A DNA stretch of 64,000 nt from Ascaphus truei (taxonomy: Eukaryota; Chordata; Amphibia; Anura; Ascaphidae), in NCBI GenBank assembly GCA_036426205.1, contig CM071569.1, positions 2,687,297-2,751,296 on the forward strand, written 5' to 3'. Both the position numbers and the translations under genes were made by a program. The notes under the pieces were generated by a model. It was not told where the DNA came from and ran no database searches. It saw only the letters and a list, made by a program, of their open reading frames with translations. Of this stretch, positions 1 through 12,715 are shown one piece after another; the first letter of the stretch is position 1, and the number at the start of each line of letters is the position of its first letter.

Positions 1-559
1 TTAATCGATGCCTAGGTAAACAGATTTCGGAGAGGGGACCCCTTCAGACCGTCCCCAAAACTTCCAAAAACAGAAGATGCAGCGTTGTCAAAGCTCGGAC
101 CCCAACGATAGTCAAGGAGTTTTGGGACGGTTACCAGTCCTCATCTAAGGGCCCCAGGCGGCTTGAGTACACACCAAAACACTAACACACACACAGTTTC
201 CTCATCTCCTTGGCCTGGCCCCACCCCCAGGCTCCGACCCCCTCCTCCTGTTGCCTGCATTACCCAGCAGCAGCCAACGAGATGGATGGCTGCCAAGTCC
301 CCCTATCAACACGCCCTGCTCTCTCCCTGCTCGGAAAACCAGTGTGGCCGCCTGTAGCCGGTCAGGTCACTACGTATGTCAGAGACGTAAAACCGGTTCC
401 ATACATGTCCCAAACAGTATTAGCTCTCAATTTTTTTCTGCCTATTGTCCAATACAGGACAGTCCGGTTCAATGCTGGACACCTGGCAAACCCTTATTTT
501 CATCAGCAGACAGTCGTGTGAATAAGTGGGAGTATAAGGAACCATAGCTCTTTCAGATA

Positions 560-1800
560 GCTGGAACCGGACTATGTAGCCTTTGAGTCCATTTTATAAC
601 GTTTCACACACATTTTACAGCAGCCATGTGCGAGAGACAGGTGTCATCTTGGGGAAAACAAGTGGGTAACCCTGGTGTGTAACAGTGGGTAACCTTTCCC
701 TTAGTGAAGAATGCAGGATTTGGTCACAGCTGACTTTCAGTGTCAGCCACCTCATACCACACCAGAATCCGCACCACAGTAGAAGTCTTGCTGTCAGAAT
801 ACATGGTGAGCTCCCTATGACGAGCACCTGTGTCTTATCAGGATCAACAACCCAACCAACTGGGCATTCATCTCACTAGATCTCAGGTAGACATCCATGA
901 GTACTATATGGGTCTTTGTGCCCCCGTCACAGAACAAGTGGAATTAGATGTCACTGCATAGCAATGATAACCTAGGCCCAGGGTCGGACATGTACACAGC
1001 AAATTACAATGGAGATAATGGCAGCCCTTGCAGGGATCAGATGATATACTGTGACCTGCCCTTTGAGAAAAAGATTTGACCAGCTCAGACACTGTGCACC
1101 CGTCCCACATACATGCTTCCAGGCGCCCCCATTTTAATCCCATGTGTCAACGTATCAAATTCTGCAAGAGTTATAAGGAGTACCCAGTCGAACAGTCTTA
1201 TTTGTCTCTCGCCACCAGAAGCACATGACCGAAGCTGTTCTCAATACTATGCTGTCTCTACTTCCTGACAGGTATGGGTCTACATATTATGGATTGTACA
1301 ATCAGTTCCGTTGGGTTGCATGCAATGTCTCAATAACCTTCCTACGGAAACGAAGATTTGACTACGGCCTGTAATTAGCCAGGCATCGGGTCTAATTCAT
1401 GTTTTTCTTTAGAAGGGTGGTGACGAGTCGCTTCCTTCAGCCAGTTCTGGAAAGAACCCCATCTTGAGAAAGCACTGACTGTTCTGTCAAACCACTGAGC
1501 CCGATTACACCATAACGCCCTATAAGAACGTGTTTGGCCTGGATCCAAATCACAGGCAGTGAAGGAAAGACCCCCTGGATAGGGTGCACAATATCTTTCA
1601 CATATCCAGCATTGGTCAAATCAAGTCCATGAAGACCTATCAGCCCATATTCACAGTCCGTGAACCTCGACTCACAATGAGAAGCACAGTGGAATCCCCG
1701 GCCTGGGTGGAGGATCCGTATCAAAAAGAGATGAGCAAACCTTACAAACGGGCCTGGGAACAAGCCTACACCGACTGCAGGCATTGCAGTCCTGAACACC
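560..1800 (-). pseudogene. L2-type LINE fragment (reverse transcriptase), block A copy
   Basis: Minus-strand counterpart of the L2 fragment at 17150-18465. Readable pieces include the start of the catalytic motif (GLGYHCYA at about 904-1143, where the frame is lost straight after YA) and a VIG segment at about 615-827 from the region following the palm. The linker and RT1 part lies at about 1437-1799. Frame is broken many times, more than in the other copies, so no functional product is possible. Some breaks are probably sequencing errors rather than mutations. Confidence 0.7.
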
Positions 1801-2612
1801 TATCCACAGGGATTTCCTGGGCCATGGCACGAATGATGTCATGAATATCCGGAGTAAGCTCACCTCATGCCTCTCCCTCTCAAAAGCGATTCAGTCCTTA
1901 ATTGTTTCTTATATTTTATGCAGAGAGAGAAACACACGAATTGTCGTGTAGTGTAGTGCAGAGAGTGCTTCCTACTATGTGGGATGCTTCCTATGGGGTT
2001 AGACTATGTAAGAGGAAAGTGCCTTACCAGGGGTGGATGCAGAAGGTTGTACGCACTGTGATCTAGGGTGGAAAAGGAAGTGAGGGTCAGGGGTCCACAC
2101 AAGGTTGAATGAGACTGCACTAACTGTCCAGCAAAGACAGGAGAACATGGGAAAGTCCATTAACTTGGGCGTGACTGGATGAGCTGCAGTCGAGGCACGT
2201 TCACTGATTACGGTGGCTCAGAGTGCAGAAATGCAACAATTGTTGCCGTTTACACAGCACACAGTATGGTTCTGCAGACTCCATGCACTGAGAATAATAT
2301 CTGACACGTCAGAATAACTGCAAAGGAGAGAGGGGGGTGAGTCGAATGTATTCGTTGTTCCTATACAGGGAGGAAGAGCTGAGCTGTTCTATTGTGTCCG
2401 TCTGAGCCACAATCTCTCCTGACAAAAAACGCTGATATCTTACGATCAGTGTGGATTTCGCGTATATTGTCAATCAATTAAGCCTTGCCCTCCACCATGC
2501 GAACCCTGGCAGCGCGTTTAAATGAGTGACTTGACCCATCTCTTGTTGCTGCCCCAACTGGCAAGCTAGAGTTCCCCACCTTGGAGAAAAAGCAACTAAA
2601 TGGTGATGATAC

Positions 2613-2810
2613 AGGCTCTATGTATCAAGGCGAAAGCTGTGCTTCTGCGGGCGAAAGCAGTGCATTCTGGGGGCAAAAAAATAACAAGCTCCGGATGAAG
2701 TACCAAAGAATAAAGCTCATTGCTATTAATGGGATATTATCCTTGATACACTCGTTTTGGATTGATTTGCTGCAGAATTGTACCCTTTTTGCCTTGAATC
2801 CTTAACCGCA
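2613..2810. mobile_element. Short palindromic MITE with CTATGTATCAAGGC ends, block A copy
   Basis: Left end reads GGCTCTATGTATCAAGG and the right end is its degraded inverse (GCCTTGAATCC). The interior holds the AGCAGTGCATTCTGGGG motif. The better copies are at 19268-19465 and 33213-33405. Confidence 0.5.
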
Positions 2811-3132
2811 GTATTATTTAATTGTTTATTTGGATTATGTGGTTCAAATTTCAGATTGGTCCAATTAATTATTTATTTAAACTTTTTTGTCTTTACCACA
2901 CACTTCTCTAACACTTTTTCCTAACTTAATCAATCATTATGTGCCAAAACAGCAACAAAACGCAGATATTGTCTGGTAACAACCGAATATCTGGACATAA
3001 TGCAAGTAAGAGATGTCTTCCTTTGTCACCTTGATACTTCACCTTATCAGAATTGACTGAATGCCTTGCTGCATTTGCTTGGAGAAAGCTGGATTGCGGT
3101 GATTATATATTTATTGATGACAAAATGACACA

Positions 3133-3150
3133 CCCCCCCCCCCCCCCCCC
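3133..3150. repeat. Poly-C run, block A
   Basis: Homopolymer of C followed by ACACATCCAG. The same run occurs at 19815-19831 and 33735-33754 with different lengths, as expected for an error-prone homopolymer. Confidence 0.9.
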
Positions 3151-3454
3151 ACACATCCAGGTCTGATTTTTGGTGTTTTTCATGGAGTCATGTTTGGGAT
3201 TTTTTGTTATTCGACCAAAATGCTGCTGCTTTCTGTTTTTCACGACAGTTGGACTTCAAATTCTTCTATAAAATGTCAATTATTCTGATGAAACTGTAAT
3301 GTAAGTGTGGAGTGCTAACTCGTTACTGTGTTAAGATGATAGGTAAATAACAATGTCTGTAGCCTCCAAGGTCATCCCGGTCCAGCAGAGTATTGTAAAC
3401 TCCCTCTCCAGATTATTTGTTATCGTTACTACAGTAAGATGCCTAGAATACCTA

Positions 3455-4506
3455 ATTTTGTACAATGCCCCCACTTCTCGCAGACATGCAGGGGGTTCCG
3501 GGCTTATCGTTCCCCGGCTCATCTTAAAACATGCCCAACGGCTCTCAGGACACCAGGGGTTCCGTGGCTTATCAATTCCCCCCGGCTCCTTCCTTACAAC
3601 TCCCACGGCTCTCAGACCCGCACGGGGTTCCGTACGGCTTATCATATCCCCGGGCTCATTCTTACAATGCCCCAACGGCTCTCAGACACGCAGGGGATCC
3701 GTGGCTTATCAGTCCCCTGGGCCATCTCTTACAATCCCCCCCACGGCTTCTAACTGCAGGGGGTTTCCGCTGCTACCGTTTCATGTCAGTTCCCGGCTCT
3801 CGACAAGTGCCAACCCGCTCTCACAAACGCAGGCGGGTTCCGTGGCGATTCTCATCAGTCCCCGGTGCTCATTCTTGACAATGCCCCACGTGCATCTCTT
3901 AGACACGCAGGGGTTCCGTTGGCTTTTGTATCGTTCCCCGTGCTCATTGCCTTACCATCGCCCCCTCGTCTAGACACGCGGGGGGTCCTGCTTATCAGTT
4001 CCTCCCCGGCTCATTCTATCTCATTACATGCCCCACGGACTTTCAGACACGCTAGGGGTTCCGTGGCTTATCAGTTCCCCCTCCCGGCTCATTTCTTACA
4101 CAATGCCCCCACGTCTGCTCAGACCCCCTGCCAGACTCGGGGTTCCGTGGCTTACGTCCATCCCTCGGCTCATTCTTACAGCCCCGGCTTCCAGCACGCA
4201 GGGGTTCCGTGGCGTTATCAGTTTCCCCGCGGGCTCATTCTGTACACATGCCCCACGCTTTCAACACGCATGGGGTTCCTGTTGCTTATCATTCCCCGCT
4301 CATCTTTTACCAATGCCCTCACGGCTTTCGACACGCAGGGGTTTCCCGTGGCTTATCATTCCCCCCTGGCTCATCTTACAATGCCCCCACCCCACTCTCC
4401 CCAAACAACCCAAAGAACACCCCCCCCCCCCCCACCACCCACAAAAAAAAAAAAAAAAAAAACCAAAAAAAAAAAACACACACAAACAACCCCCTCCCAC
4501 CCCTCT

Positions 4507-4537
<31 letters not shown>

Positions 4538-4619
4538 CTGAAAACAAAAAAAACAAAAAAAAAAAAAAAAAAAAAAAAAGAAAAACCCCCCCCAAAAAAA
4601 CACCCCCAACCCCCCCCCC

Positions 4620-4692
<73 letters not shown>

Positions 4693-5195
4693 AAATCAAA
4701 GACAGAAGGGGGTTCCGTGGCCTTATTCATTCCCCGGGACTCATTCTTACAATAGCCCAATGGCTCTCGACACGAGATGGGTCCGTGGCTTATCTGTTCC
4801 CCTGGCTCCATTTTACACATGCCACCCGGCTTTCAGACACGCAGGGGGTTTCCGGGCATTATCAGTTCCCCGGGCTCATGTCCTTACATGCCCCACGGCT
4901 TCTCAGACACGCGGGGGTTCCGTGGCTTATCAGTTCCCCGGGCGCCATTCTTACAATGCCCCACTGGCTCTCAGCACGCAGGGGTTCCGTGGCTTATTCG
5001 ATTTCCCCCCGGGCTCATTCTTTACCCCACGACTTCTCAGAAACGCGGGGGTGTTCCCGTGGCTTATCAGTCCCCGGGTCTTCATTCTTACCCACGGTCT
5101 CAGACACGGCGGCGGGTTCCAATGGCCTATATCATTCACCGGATCTCCTTGCTGTACCCCACCGCTCTCAGGATCAAGCAGGGGGTTCCGTGGTC
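3455..5195. repeat. 67-bp minisatellite, block A (about 22 units)
   Basis: Tandem units built from TACAATGCCCCACGGCTCTC, then AGACACGCAGGGGGTTCCG, then TTATCAGTTCCCCGGGCTC. The last units lack AATGC (62-bp variant), as at the end of the arrays in blocks B and C. A poly-C/poly-A stretch at 4417-4692 interrupts the array. Long open frames here come from the repeat and are not genes. Confidence 0.85.
4417..4692. other. Poly-C / poly-A low-complexity tract, probable sequencing artefact
   Basis: About 275 bases made almost only of C runs and A runs, including an A run of roughly 70. It sits in the middle of a 67-bp tandem unit array and is absent from the homologous arrays in blocks B and C. Reads as a low-quality read segment rather than genomic sequence. 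Confidence 0.75.
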
Positions 5196-5668
5196 TTAGG
5201 CCAAGTGACAGATGAAACATTTTGGCAAATTCCTCTGACAATCCGCTGAGAAAATTAACCGAAGTTGAGAACCAAACCCGATAAAATCCCTGTTGATTTC
5301 TACAAATGGCAATGTTAGGCGTCATATATTGGTGAAAATAGTTATATGATAGGATTCTTATCTACCAAATGTTTGTATTGTTTTTCACCATGATTAAGGG
5401 ATCTAAGTTCTTGCTGTCATTTATTATCCAGTTATCTCACTGTTAGTTATATTCTTGTATAAGTCTCTCGAAATGCACTCATAACTGCTGGCCCGTTATA
5501 AATACAGAGTATAAACAGAACACTATAATGTACATTGGATAGGTATGCTTCATCTAAGACACTTACTAGTATCATCGACTAAGGACAGTGAGGAGACGGC
5601 CTGTTTGTTAATACACAAAACCACCAGAATTAAGACCAGACCTCCCCTGAATTTCACCTGTTTATCTA

Positions 5669-5947
5669 GGCCGAGGGTGCACAACTCCAGTCCTCAATAC
5701 CGCCTCCTCCGTCCCCGGGCCCAACGGTCGTTGTTTGCAGGATATCTTAGTTTAAGACAGGTGGTTCTCAAGATGAGTCTCTGATTGAGCCACCTGTGCT
5801 GAAGCTTTGGATAGATTGAATCAACATTTCTTGCTCAAGCATTGGGACTGATTGAGCCCACTGTTGCTGAAGTCAAGCGGATAGCTCGGAAAACCACACC
5901 CATGTGGATGGGGGGGGGGCTGAGGATTGAATGTCGAACAACACCTG
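5669..5947. mobile_element. hAT-like palindromic MITE, block A copy
   Basis: Degraded copy of the element at 20959-21213: starts near GGGTGCACAACTCCAGTCCT, contains two to three units of the TGAGCCACCTGTGCTGAAGC type, and ends in a G run followed by a degraded inverse of the start. Confidence 0.6.
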
Positions 5948-5949
5948 CC

Positions 5950-7560
5950 TTCTGCCCAATAACTGCATGGGTACAACAAACGAAACTCATCCTTAGTTTC
6001 GGAAATGTAGTGCGAGCCCAGCTAATTGATTATGAGATGTCAGCAGATCGTACATGACAGGAACATTCAATTGTGTCTTTAATCACTGGGTATATATATA
6101 GAAAACAAGTGTTTGTCAAGCCACTTAAATGTTACGTTGGCGATAGTTTATTGATTGAAGCATTATGTCGGCGGGGCCGCCACTCTTCTGCCCTGTTGCA
6201 ATACATGTTCATTCTCTGTTACAGCTCATTTGCCTACCCTTGGTACTTTGCCAGCCACGTTTCCACTGTGCCAAAGTCCACAGAACCGTCTTCGGGAATA
6301 CCCTGGGACCCGTGCTTGGTGCTTTCACTGAACCTCGCTACAACACTTCCATATACGCTTGGATCATCTCTTATCCGACGTCCATATAATCTGTGTTTCC
6401 CATACTACCTATCACCCCGGCGCTCTCTTTTTCCACTGCATTGGAGATGGTGCCTGTGGTAGACTGCCAACAGTTAAGCACGAATACAATACGACAGTGA
6501 TCTCGGACTGGTGTTTAGCGGGAGGTCCGGCGCAGTTCGTGCGTCGCGGTGTCTATCACCGCCCTCCGGAGCGGCTCATACTCCACGCGTCACCTTGGCC
6601 ACGTGAGACTCATGTGGTCTAAAAAGGTCCCCTGCGCGTCACATGAACGTCACAAAAATCGTCAGGCGAGGCATGTGTAAGCAGAGGAGATGACGGCGCT
6701 ACACGGCACGCGCTCTTCCCACCAAACCCGACTTCCGGTTAATCACAGTTTTAAATGTTTGTGCTGGTAATAATTTAACCATCCACACTGTATATAACTG
6801 ATTACGGAAGTTGCCGTCCAAGTGGATGTGAGTGCGGGCATGTGCATCGCACAATTGGCGTCGTCCAACTTTACCCACCGGCCCTGGTTGTGTGCCTGGT
6901 TGGCACCGCTCATAACCATCCCGTAAATGGAACCAGTTTTTTGAAGATAACAAACAAACGAGTCAACACGCTTGAAAAACAACCGACTGTCTTACAAGTG
7001 GCAGGAACTAGGATGGATACAAATGGATGGACGTCAGCGTGTTTTACCTGAAATGGTGATTTATCCGTGCACGACTTCTTTCTTTATTGAATCTTGTGGC
7101 ATTATTTTTCAATATGTTAGTTCATTATATAAGCAATAAGAGTTGGTGGGAAACTCAGTAATAGTACCATGTAGTATTTTGGGGGATGATCTTTTATGAC
7201 GTGTGACACTGCGTTCATTCGATCATGAATACCTGTTATTGCATGGTCATTGTTTTTATGTCCAATCATACCAATAGCAGCTTTTCATTAATTTCTCTCA
7301 AGACCGCGCGTCGGGCCTGATTCAGCTGTGTCATGAACGGCTAGCTTCCTGTGCTGGGGAGATTGAGAGCAAACTTGATTTACAATGGACTGAAGTCTTT
7401 GAAGCATACTCCAAGTACTGCTGATAGTTTGGGTCTGTTTTATTCTTAGTAACTTACTGAAACGCACCCGGGTTGCTGGGAATCTCAGAACCCATCTCTA
7501 ATCCCCATCATTGTTTATCTCCACCACTTCACTTACTACTTATAATGCACTAACTTGGTT
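5950..7560. other. No gene seen (block A intervening sequence)
   Basis: Homologous to 21215-22690 and 36090-37510. Moderately GC-rich between about 6480 and 6720, AT-rich after 7050. Open frames are short and are not kept among the three copies. Confidence 0.6.
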
Positions 7561-7768
7561 TTTTGCTCTCTCATCTCTACGTAAACTGAAGCTGCAATAA
7601 ACTGAGTTAGCTAATCTATAAGATCCTCCCTTCTGTTCTTTGTCTTTGCTCCTCCCTTCTTCTTTCCATTGTTCTTACTTTTCCTCATGTGTGCAGCTTA
7701 GACTTCCACTCGATTTGTGTTCTTCTTTGTTTTTATTCCTTGTAAAGACGTTTGAACTATTCCGCTCT

Positions 7769-8222
7769 TAAGGTGACGTCCATGACATGGAAGTGAGCGG
7801 CAGTCGCTAGCCTCGACGGGATGCTGATTACAATCCAACATGGGTCTCACTGCTATGAGCAGTTCATGCACATGCAGGCCGCCAACACACGTTCCGCTGG
7901 AGGGTGCCGGGGTGGTGGGAGGAGTGCTAGTTAGATCTCGCGCTAGGGTGGTCCAATGTCATCCGCCGCACCGACGTGTGACGTTTTGAGCTTGTCTGGT
8001 TCGGCTGATGATTGGATGGTTTCAAAGCAACAGCGGCCTTGCGAAAAACGTTGGATTGTCGGGCATGAAGCAATATCCAACCTTCCTGATCGCCTTGGCT
8101 GTGGCTTACGCTAGCATGGAATGTCGCCCCGCTAAGACATCCTCATTGGGATAGCGTGGGCCTACTCATGCGGCGGAGTCGTCAGCACGGCTACAGTCTG
8201 CTTGTGTCTATGGCCAGCCCTA
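7769..8222. mobile_element. PIF/Harbinger-like GC-rich MITE, block A copy
   Basis: Noisy copy of the element at 22914-23294. The end sequence (GTCCATGACATGG on the left, CTATGGCC on the right) and the interior GACGTGTGACGTT and ATTGGATGGTTT segments are recognisable. Confidence 0.55.
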
Positions 8223-8224
8223 TA

Positions 8225-9335
8225 TCGCCTACAGGCTCTGTGTATGATGCATTTTGTCACAGATATCATTGGTCCTAGCCATGGTACGACACCCAGGGCG
8301 CCGAATGAGTTGACTCGACACTCTGTCAGAATTACTAACCTAGATAAAGAATGTATCACCAATTATAGCCAAACCAGACAAAACATGCGCCTGATCCCAG
8401 CGACACCAAGCATACAACATCTGGTCACACACAGGTTACAACAATACAAGTAGGTGTCTGTACGCCGGTGTGCTCTGTGTTTGTACAAGTCAATTGGGGA
8501 TAAGTACCCCGTTAAAAGTTTAAGATTTGAAGTAATGTATACAAACTGTCTGGAGGGTGGGGGGTACACTACAATGAAAGCACGGATCAAATACGGGTTC
8601 TTTGCTGTTACAGGTATAGTGGGGCAGCCTACATGTGCCATAGTGATTCTTACTGGGATCTGCCCATCACGTTCTATACACAGCCACAGTATGGTCGAGT
8701 GGATATTATACAGTAGAGGTTTTCCATCGATATATGATCCGGGCAGCTTATGAAGGTATTGTAAGCGATATGAGAGACGGGGGTGCGTGATATCCAGTAC
8801 GGCAGGTTTCTTTATGGAGGGAGAACCTTGATGAACATTATAATGTGGGTGTGCATGCAACCATTGTGTGTTTGATATGTCGGTGGTAGCGGTTACCATA
8901 ATTTATTCAAACGTGTAGTGAGCGGCGTTTACATTCCTTTCCTTTTTCTGTGCTGGGATGGGGGTCATCCCCGTTAATATTGGGAAGGAACTTAATTCTA
9001 CATGAGTATATTTGCAACAGAGAACTGTGAACGTGAGATGATTGGCCTCATTCAGAGAATCCCTGAGTCGGATTGAATTACAAAACTACGCAAAGCTAGT
9101 CTATTGCTTTACAAAACCACACCGTAACAATTAAGCATTCCACTATAACACTCTGTTTACTTCTCATCCGTCCCCCCGATAGCCAGTGAAGGAGTCCATT
9201 TCCCCTGGGGTGTTTCAGCTTCAGTTGTGACTGGCAATACCGAGCGGGCCTGTAGGCAGATTGGTTCATGACGAGCCACTTTCCACTTACAGTCTACTAG
9301 AAGTGGTTAATCAGAGGTGGGTCCAACTCCAGCAC
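8225..9335. other. No gene seen (block A intervening sequence)
   Basis: Homologous to 23300-24338 and 38110-39140. Open frames of up to 178 codons on the minus strand (8363-8899) are broken in the two other copies, so I read them as chance frames. Confidence 0.6.
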
Positions 9336-9342
9336 TTAAGGT

Positions 9343-10172
9343 GATGCTTGACATTTGTGTCCGGCCGGTCCTGAGACAAAAGACGGGTGCAGTTGGGATG
9401 GCAGAACCGAGACAGGTTCTGTAATATTCCCCGGTATTCATGGAAAAAGTAAGAAAGATATCAAACGTTTTTTGTACCGGCCTACTACCCACTGCAGATG
9501 GGCATTTGGACTGTTCCTGTAGGTCCAATAACAACTTTTATGTCCCCCACGGGGCCCCACCGCAGAGCTTTACTTTACTCTGAGTCACAATAACAAACGT
9601 TGTACTTACCCCCCAGGCGCCCACTGCGGGGCTTTTACTACTTCTGATCCAATAACAAACTGTTTATTTACCACCTCCCCACACCCCACTGCGGGGCATT
9701 TACGTTACTGAGTCAGAAGCAACTATGGTTTCTACAGGTTTCACGGTGGGGGATCAGTTTGCCAGCCGCCACCCTAAAGAAACTACTATACCGCTTTTAC
9801 AATGTTGGACTCCTATCGTACTAAGCTCGACGAACGCGTTCCCTCCCGGCTTCACTACTAGCGCCTGTCTCTCACCTCTGCAAAGAAGCCGGCCGACTTT
9901 CGCATAAAGCTCCATCGGCAACTTCCCCGCATTTCGCGGCACACTAGTGGCTGTTACTCTGTACCGGCATGGATGAGCACAGAGCGCCTTAAGTCGACAT
10001 AACAACAACACCCCCGACTCCCAGTCTTTTCTCACAAAACATCAAACTAACTATCGTTTCATTAAACACGGGACAAATTGGACATTCATATTAAACTACG
10101 GGACGGTCAGCAAATAGAAAAAAAACAACACGTACTGGTCCCTTTACACACTCGTTAGGTATTTCAGCTACT
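9343..10172. mobile_element. Palindromic MITE with GGTCAGCCTAC-type ends, block A copy
   Basis: Noisy copy of 24341-25100. Contains the 61-bp tandem array (9528-9718) and the AACGGGACAAA / TGTCCCGTTT inverted motifs in degraded form. Confidence 0.55.
9528..9718. repeat. 61-bp minisatellite inside MITE, block A (about 3 units)
   Basis: Units contain ACCCCACTGCGGGGCATTTA and TGAGTCACAATAACAAAC. Blocks B and C have about four units at 24441-24680 and 39250-39478. Confidence 0.75.
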
Positions 10173-10289
10173 TAAAGCGCGCCACATTAACAGTCAGCAC
10201 AACACCCACACACGTCCTCCTCTCAATCCCCCACAAGTTGTGCTCACACATAAAGGTGATCCTGCAGATACAATGTTGGACTTCTCAGA

Positions 10290-10640
10290 CTACCAGTGAG
10301 GAGAAGAGGCTATTTCTTGGTGTGCAAGTATAGGCGGCCCCAGTGGGAAAGATGGCGCATTTCTATTCCTTGTGTGTCGAAACAGTCCCAGTGAGGGAAG
10401 GAGGCGAGTTCTTGGTGTGCAGAAGGCAGCCCCAGTGATGAGATTGAGGCTATCTTGTTGTTGCAGAATGCGCCCTCAGTGATGGAGACGGAGGTCTATT
10501 TTCTTGGTGGCAGTAGGCGCCCTTGAGGAGAAGGAGGTATGTCTTGGGTGCAGAGGCGCCTCTGAGGATAGGCGGCATTTCTTGTGGGCAAGGCAGCCCA
10601 GTGAGGAGAAAGGAGGCTATTCTTGGTGTGGCATGAGTCA
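10290..10640. repeat. 44-bp minisatellite, block A (about 8 units)
   Basis: Noisy tandem units of CCCAGTGAGGAGAAGGAGGC followed by TATTTCTTGGTGTGCAGAGG. Regular copy at 25214-25568. Confidence 0.8.
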
Positions 10641-10917
10641 GCCCCGTTGCCAGATGTCTATGAACCCTCCTTGGCTTAGCTATAATGTCGCCAAGGACGT
10701 ACAGATTGGATCATTCAGACTTTTTCTCCGCTAACCAGACTGCTGATTGGACCAGTTAAACCTCTTAACTACCCGAATGTGCCTCATTGCTTGCATGCAG
10801 TGCCCTCTCTTCCTCAGGATTAAATGAGTTCCTGTGATCTTTCACAAACTTTGTGTAAAGCAGCTAAACAGATGGCAGCATGGGACGTTCGCCTCGCACG
10901 AATCTTTTATTTATTTA

Positions 10918-11288
10918 CCGGACTTAAGCAGGGGGTCTCCCGCGCTGAAGCGCGTCGTTTGCAGCTCCGGGGACCCTTTTGGGGGGGGTTTCTCTTTTCG
11001 AGATGCTCCTCCTCCCGGTGGGGATGCTGGTATCTCTGGGGATTGAATGTTTCGTGTCACACGGGCCTAACAGGAATCGCCAGCTATGACATCACACCCC
11101 TTCCTAATGGCCCCCGTTCCGGACCATTTAAAGGCCGCCATTTCTGTTATTGCACACATTGGGGGGGGGCCCCCCTGGCTCCAGGTATACCGCAACACCG
11201 CACGGAGGTAATGATTCTCTGCGAGCAGGTTCCCGGGCCTGAAATTACGGAGTTCATCCTCCGAGACCCCCTTCTTCAATACTATAAT
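10918..11288. mobile_element. Promoter-like palindromic repeat (CAGGGGGTCTCC family), block A copy
   Basis: Homologous to 25840-26188, 40618-40963, 59350-59652 and 61556-62143. Ends are inverse versions of a GACTGAAGCAGGGGGTCTCC segment; the interior carries TGACATCACA and the GGCCGCCATTT segment. Confidence 0.6.
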
Positions 11289-11401
11289 TAAAAATATAGT
11301 AAACAAAACAATGTGCCTTGCTACATTTTCACTCCGCGGCTTTACTTCAAATAAATGAACAACATAGATTTCCATCTTCCTATAAAATATATACTATGTG
11401 C

Positions 11402-11630
11402 ACTAACTATACAACAAGACAACGTGACGGTGGTCGGGACCGGTTCAATACCAGCCTTGTGACCCGCGTGATCAAGTCACTTTACCACCCCCGTGCCTCA
11501 GGCACCGAACAACAGGATGTACGATGTACTAGGTGCGCAATCGACCTCTTCGGCCCTGCCAAAATATATAGTTTGTAGTGCTGCGTACTATCCTTGCTAT
11601 ATATATTAAGAAAATACATTATTAATTTAA
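11402..11630 (+). mobile_element. tRNA-derived SINE, block A copy
   Basis: Contains the B-box-like GGTTCAATACC, then the family-diagnostic CAAGTCACTTTACC and CTCAGGCACCGAA, and ends in a TATATATATTAAG / ATTATT tail. Same insertion as 26312-26522 and 41086-41292. Confidence 0.75.
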
Positions 11631-11689
11631 TCCTACTGACCCTAATGAGTGTGGCTCTTGTGCAATCCTGTGCGGCCCGGAGTCAGTAA

Positions 11690-12715
11690 GCGTGCATTTT
11701 TGGGTACCACTGGAAAGAAGGGGCGCGTGTTTATTTCGGTCATTGCTTGCTGTACGCTGGTCTTATTGAATACCTTTCCTCACCTCGTCAGACCCCGTAA
11801 TGTTCTATTTGGGGCTGGGGAAAAAAAAGGGCGGTGTTTTTCGGTCATGCTTGCTGTTAGCGCTTGTGTATCTCAGAGACCCCGTAGATTGGTTTATTGG
11901 TCCTGGTGAAAAGGCGTGTTTTATTTCGTCTGCTTGCTGTACGCTGGTCTTACTTGAGACACTTTTTGCTCAACCCGTAGAGTTGTAGTTTGGTCTGGGG
12001 AAAGAAGGCGTGTTATTTTCGGTCCATCGCTTGCTTGTACGCTTGGTGTTATTCTCAGACCCAGTAGATTGTTGTATTGGTGCTGGGGGAAAGAAGTCGG
12101 TGTTAGTTCGGTCCTGCTTTGCTGTACGCTTGGTGTTAGTCTCTCTCAGACCCAGTAATTGTTGTATTGGTGCTGGGGAAAGAAGGCCGATGTTCTTTCG
12201 GTCCATCAATGGCTTTGCTGTACCTTGGTCTTAATAATACTTTTCTCAGACCCACGTATGTTTGTATTGTGCTGGGAAAGAAGGCGGTGTTATTTCGTCA
12301 TCTGCTGTCTACGGTTGTGTTTTATTCTCAGACCCAGTAGATTGTTGTATTGTGCTGGTCGAAGAAGGCGGTGGTTATTTTCGTTCCATGCTTGCTGTTA
12401 ACGCTTGTGTTATTCCTCAGACCAGTGATTGTTGGATGGGCTGGGGGAATAAGCGTGTTATTTCGGTCTGCTTGCTGTCTACGCTGTCTTATGATCACTT
12501 TTCCAACCCGAGTAGAATTGTTTTTGTATTGGCCTGGTTGAAGAAAGGCTGTGTTATTTCGTTCATTCTGTTGTATCGCTTAGGTGTTATTCCAACCCCT
12601 AACTGTTTTATTGGCCCTGGGAAGAATGCAGGTGTTATTTTTTCGGTCCTCTTTCTGTACGCGTGGTTGTTATTCTCAGACCCAGTAGACTGTTGTAGTT
12701 GTTCCTGGGAATGGA
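11690..12715. repeat. 85-bp minisatellite, block A (about 12 units)
   Basis: Units contain ATTGTTGTATTGGTGCTGGG, GAAAGAAGGCGGTGTTATTT, CGGTCATGCTTGCTGTACGC and TTATTCTCAGACCCAGTAG. Very noisy here. The array ends at CCAGTAGACTGTTGTAGTTG and passes directly into the right flank also seen at 43206. Confidence 0.85.

Larger units (their letters stand above)
1..12715. repeat. Block A: partial first copy of the ~14 kb repeated locus
   Basis: This segment is homologous along its whole length to 16645-27279 and 30646-43205. The same L2 fragment, 67-bp, 61-bp, 44-bp and 85-bp arrays, MITEs and SINE occur in the same order and orientation. It is the noisiest copy, with frequent single-base insertions, deletions and substitutions against the other two. 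The end of the block runs through the 85-bp array and continues into 12716-12944, which is the same sequence found to the right of block C at 43206-43445. The noise is typical of an unpolished long read, so this may be a gap-fill artefact. Confidence 0.85.

Noticed and set aside
4028..5215. 395-codon frame rich in Pro and Lys
   Set aside because: Made by the poly-C/poly-A tract inside the minisatellite, a likely sequencing artefact.
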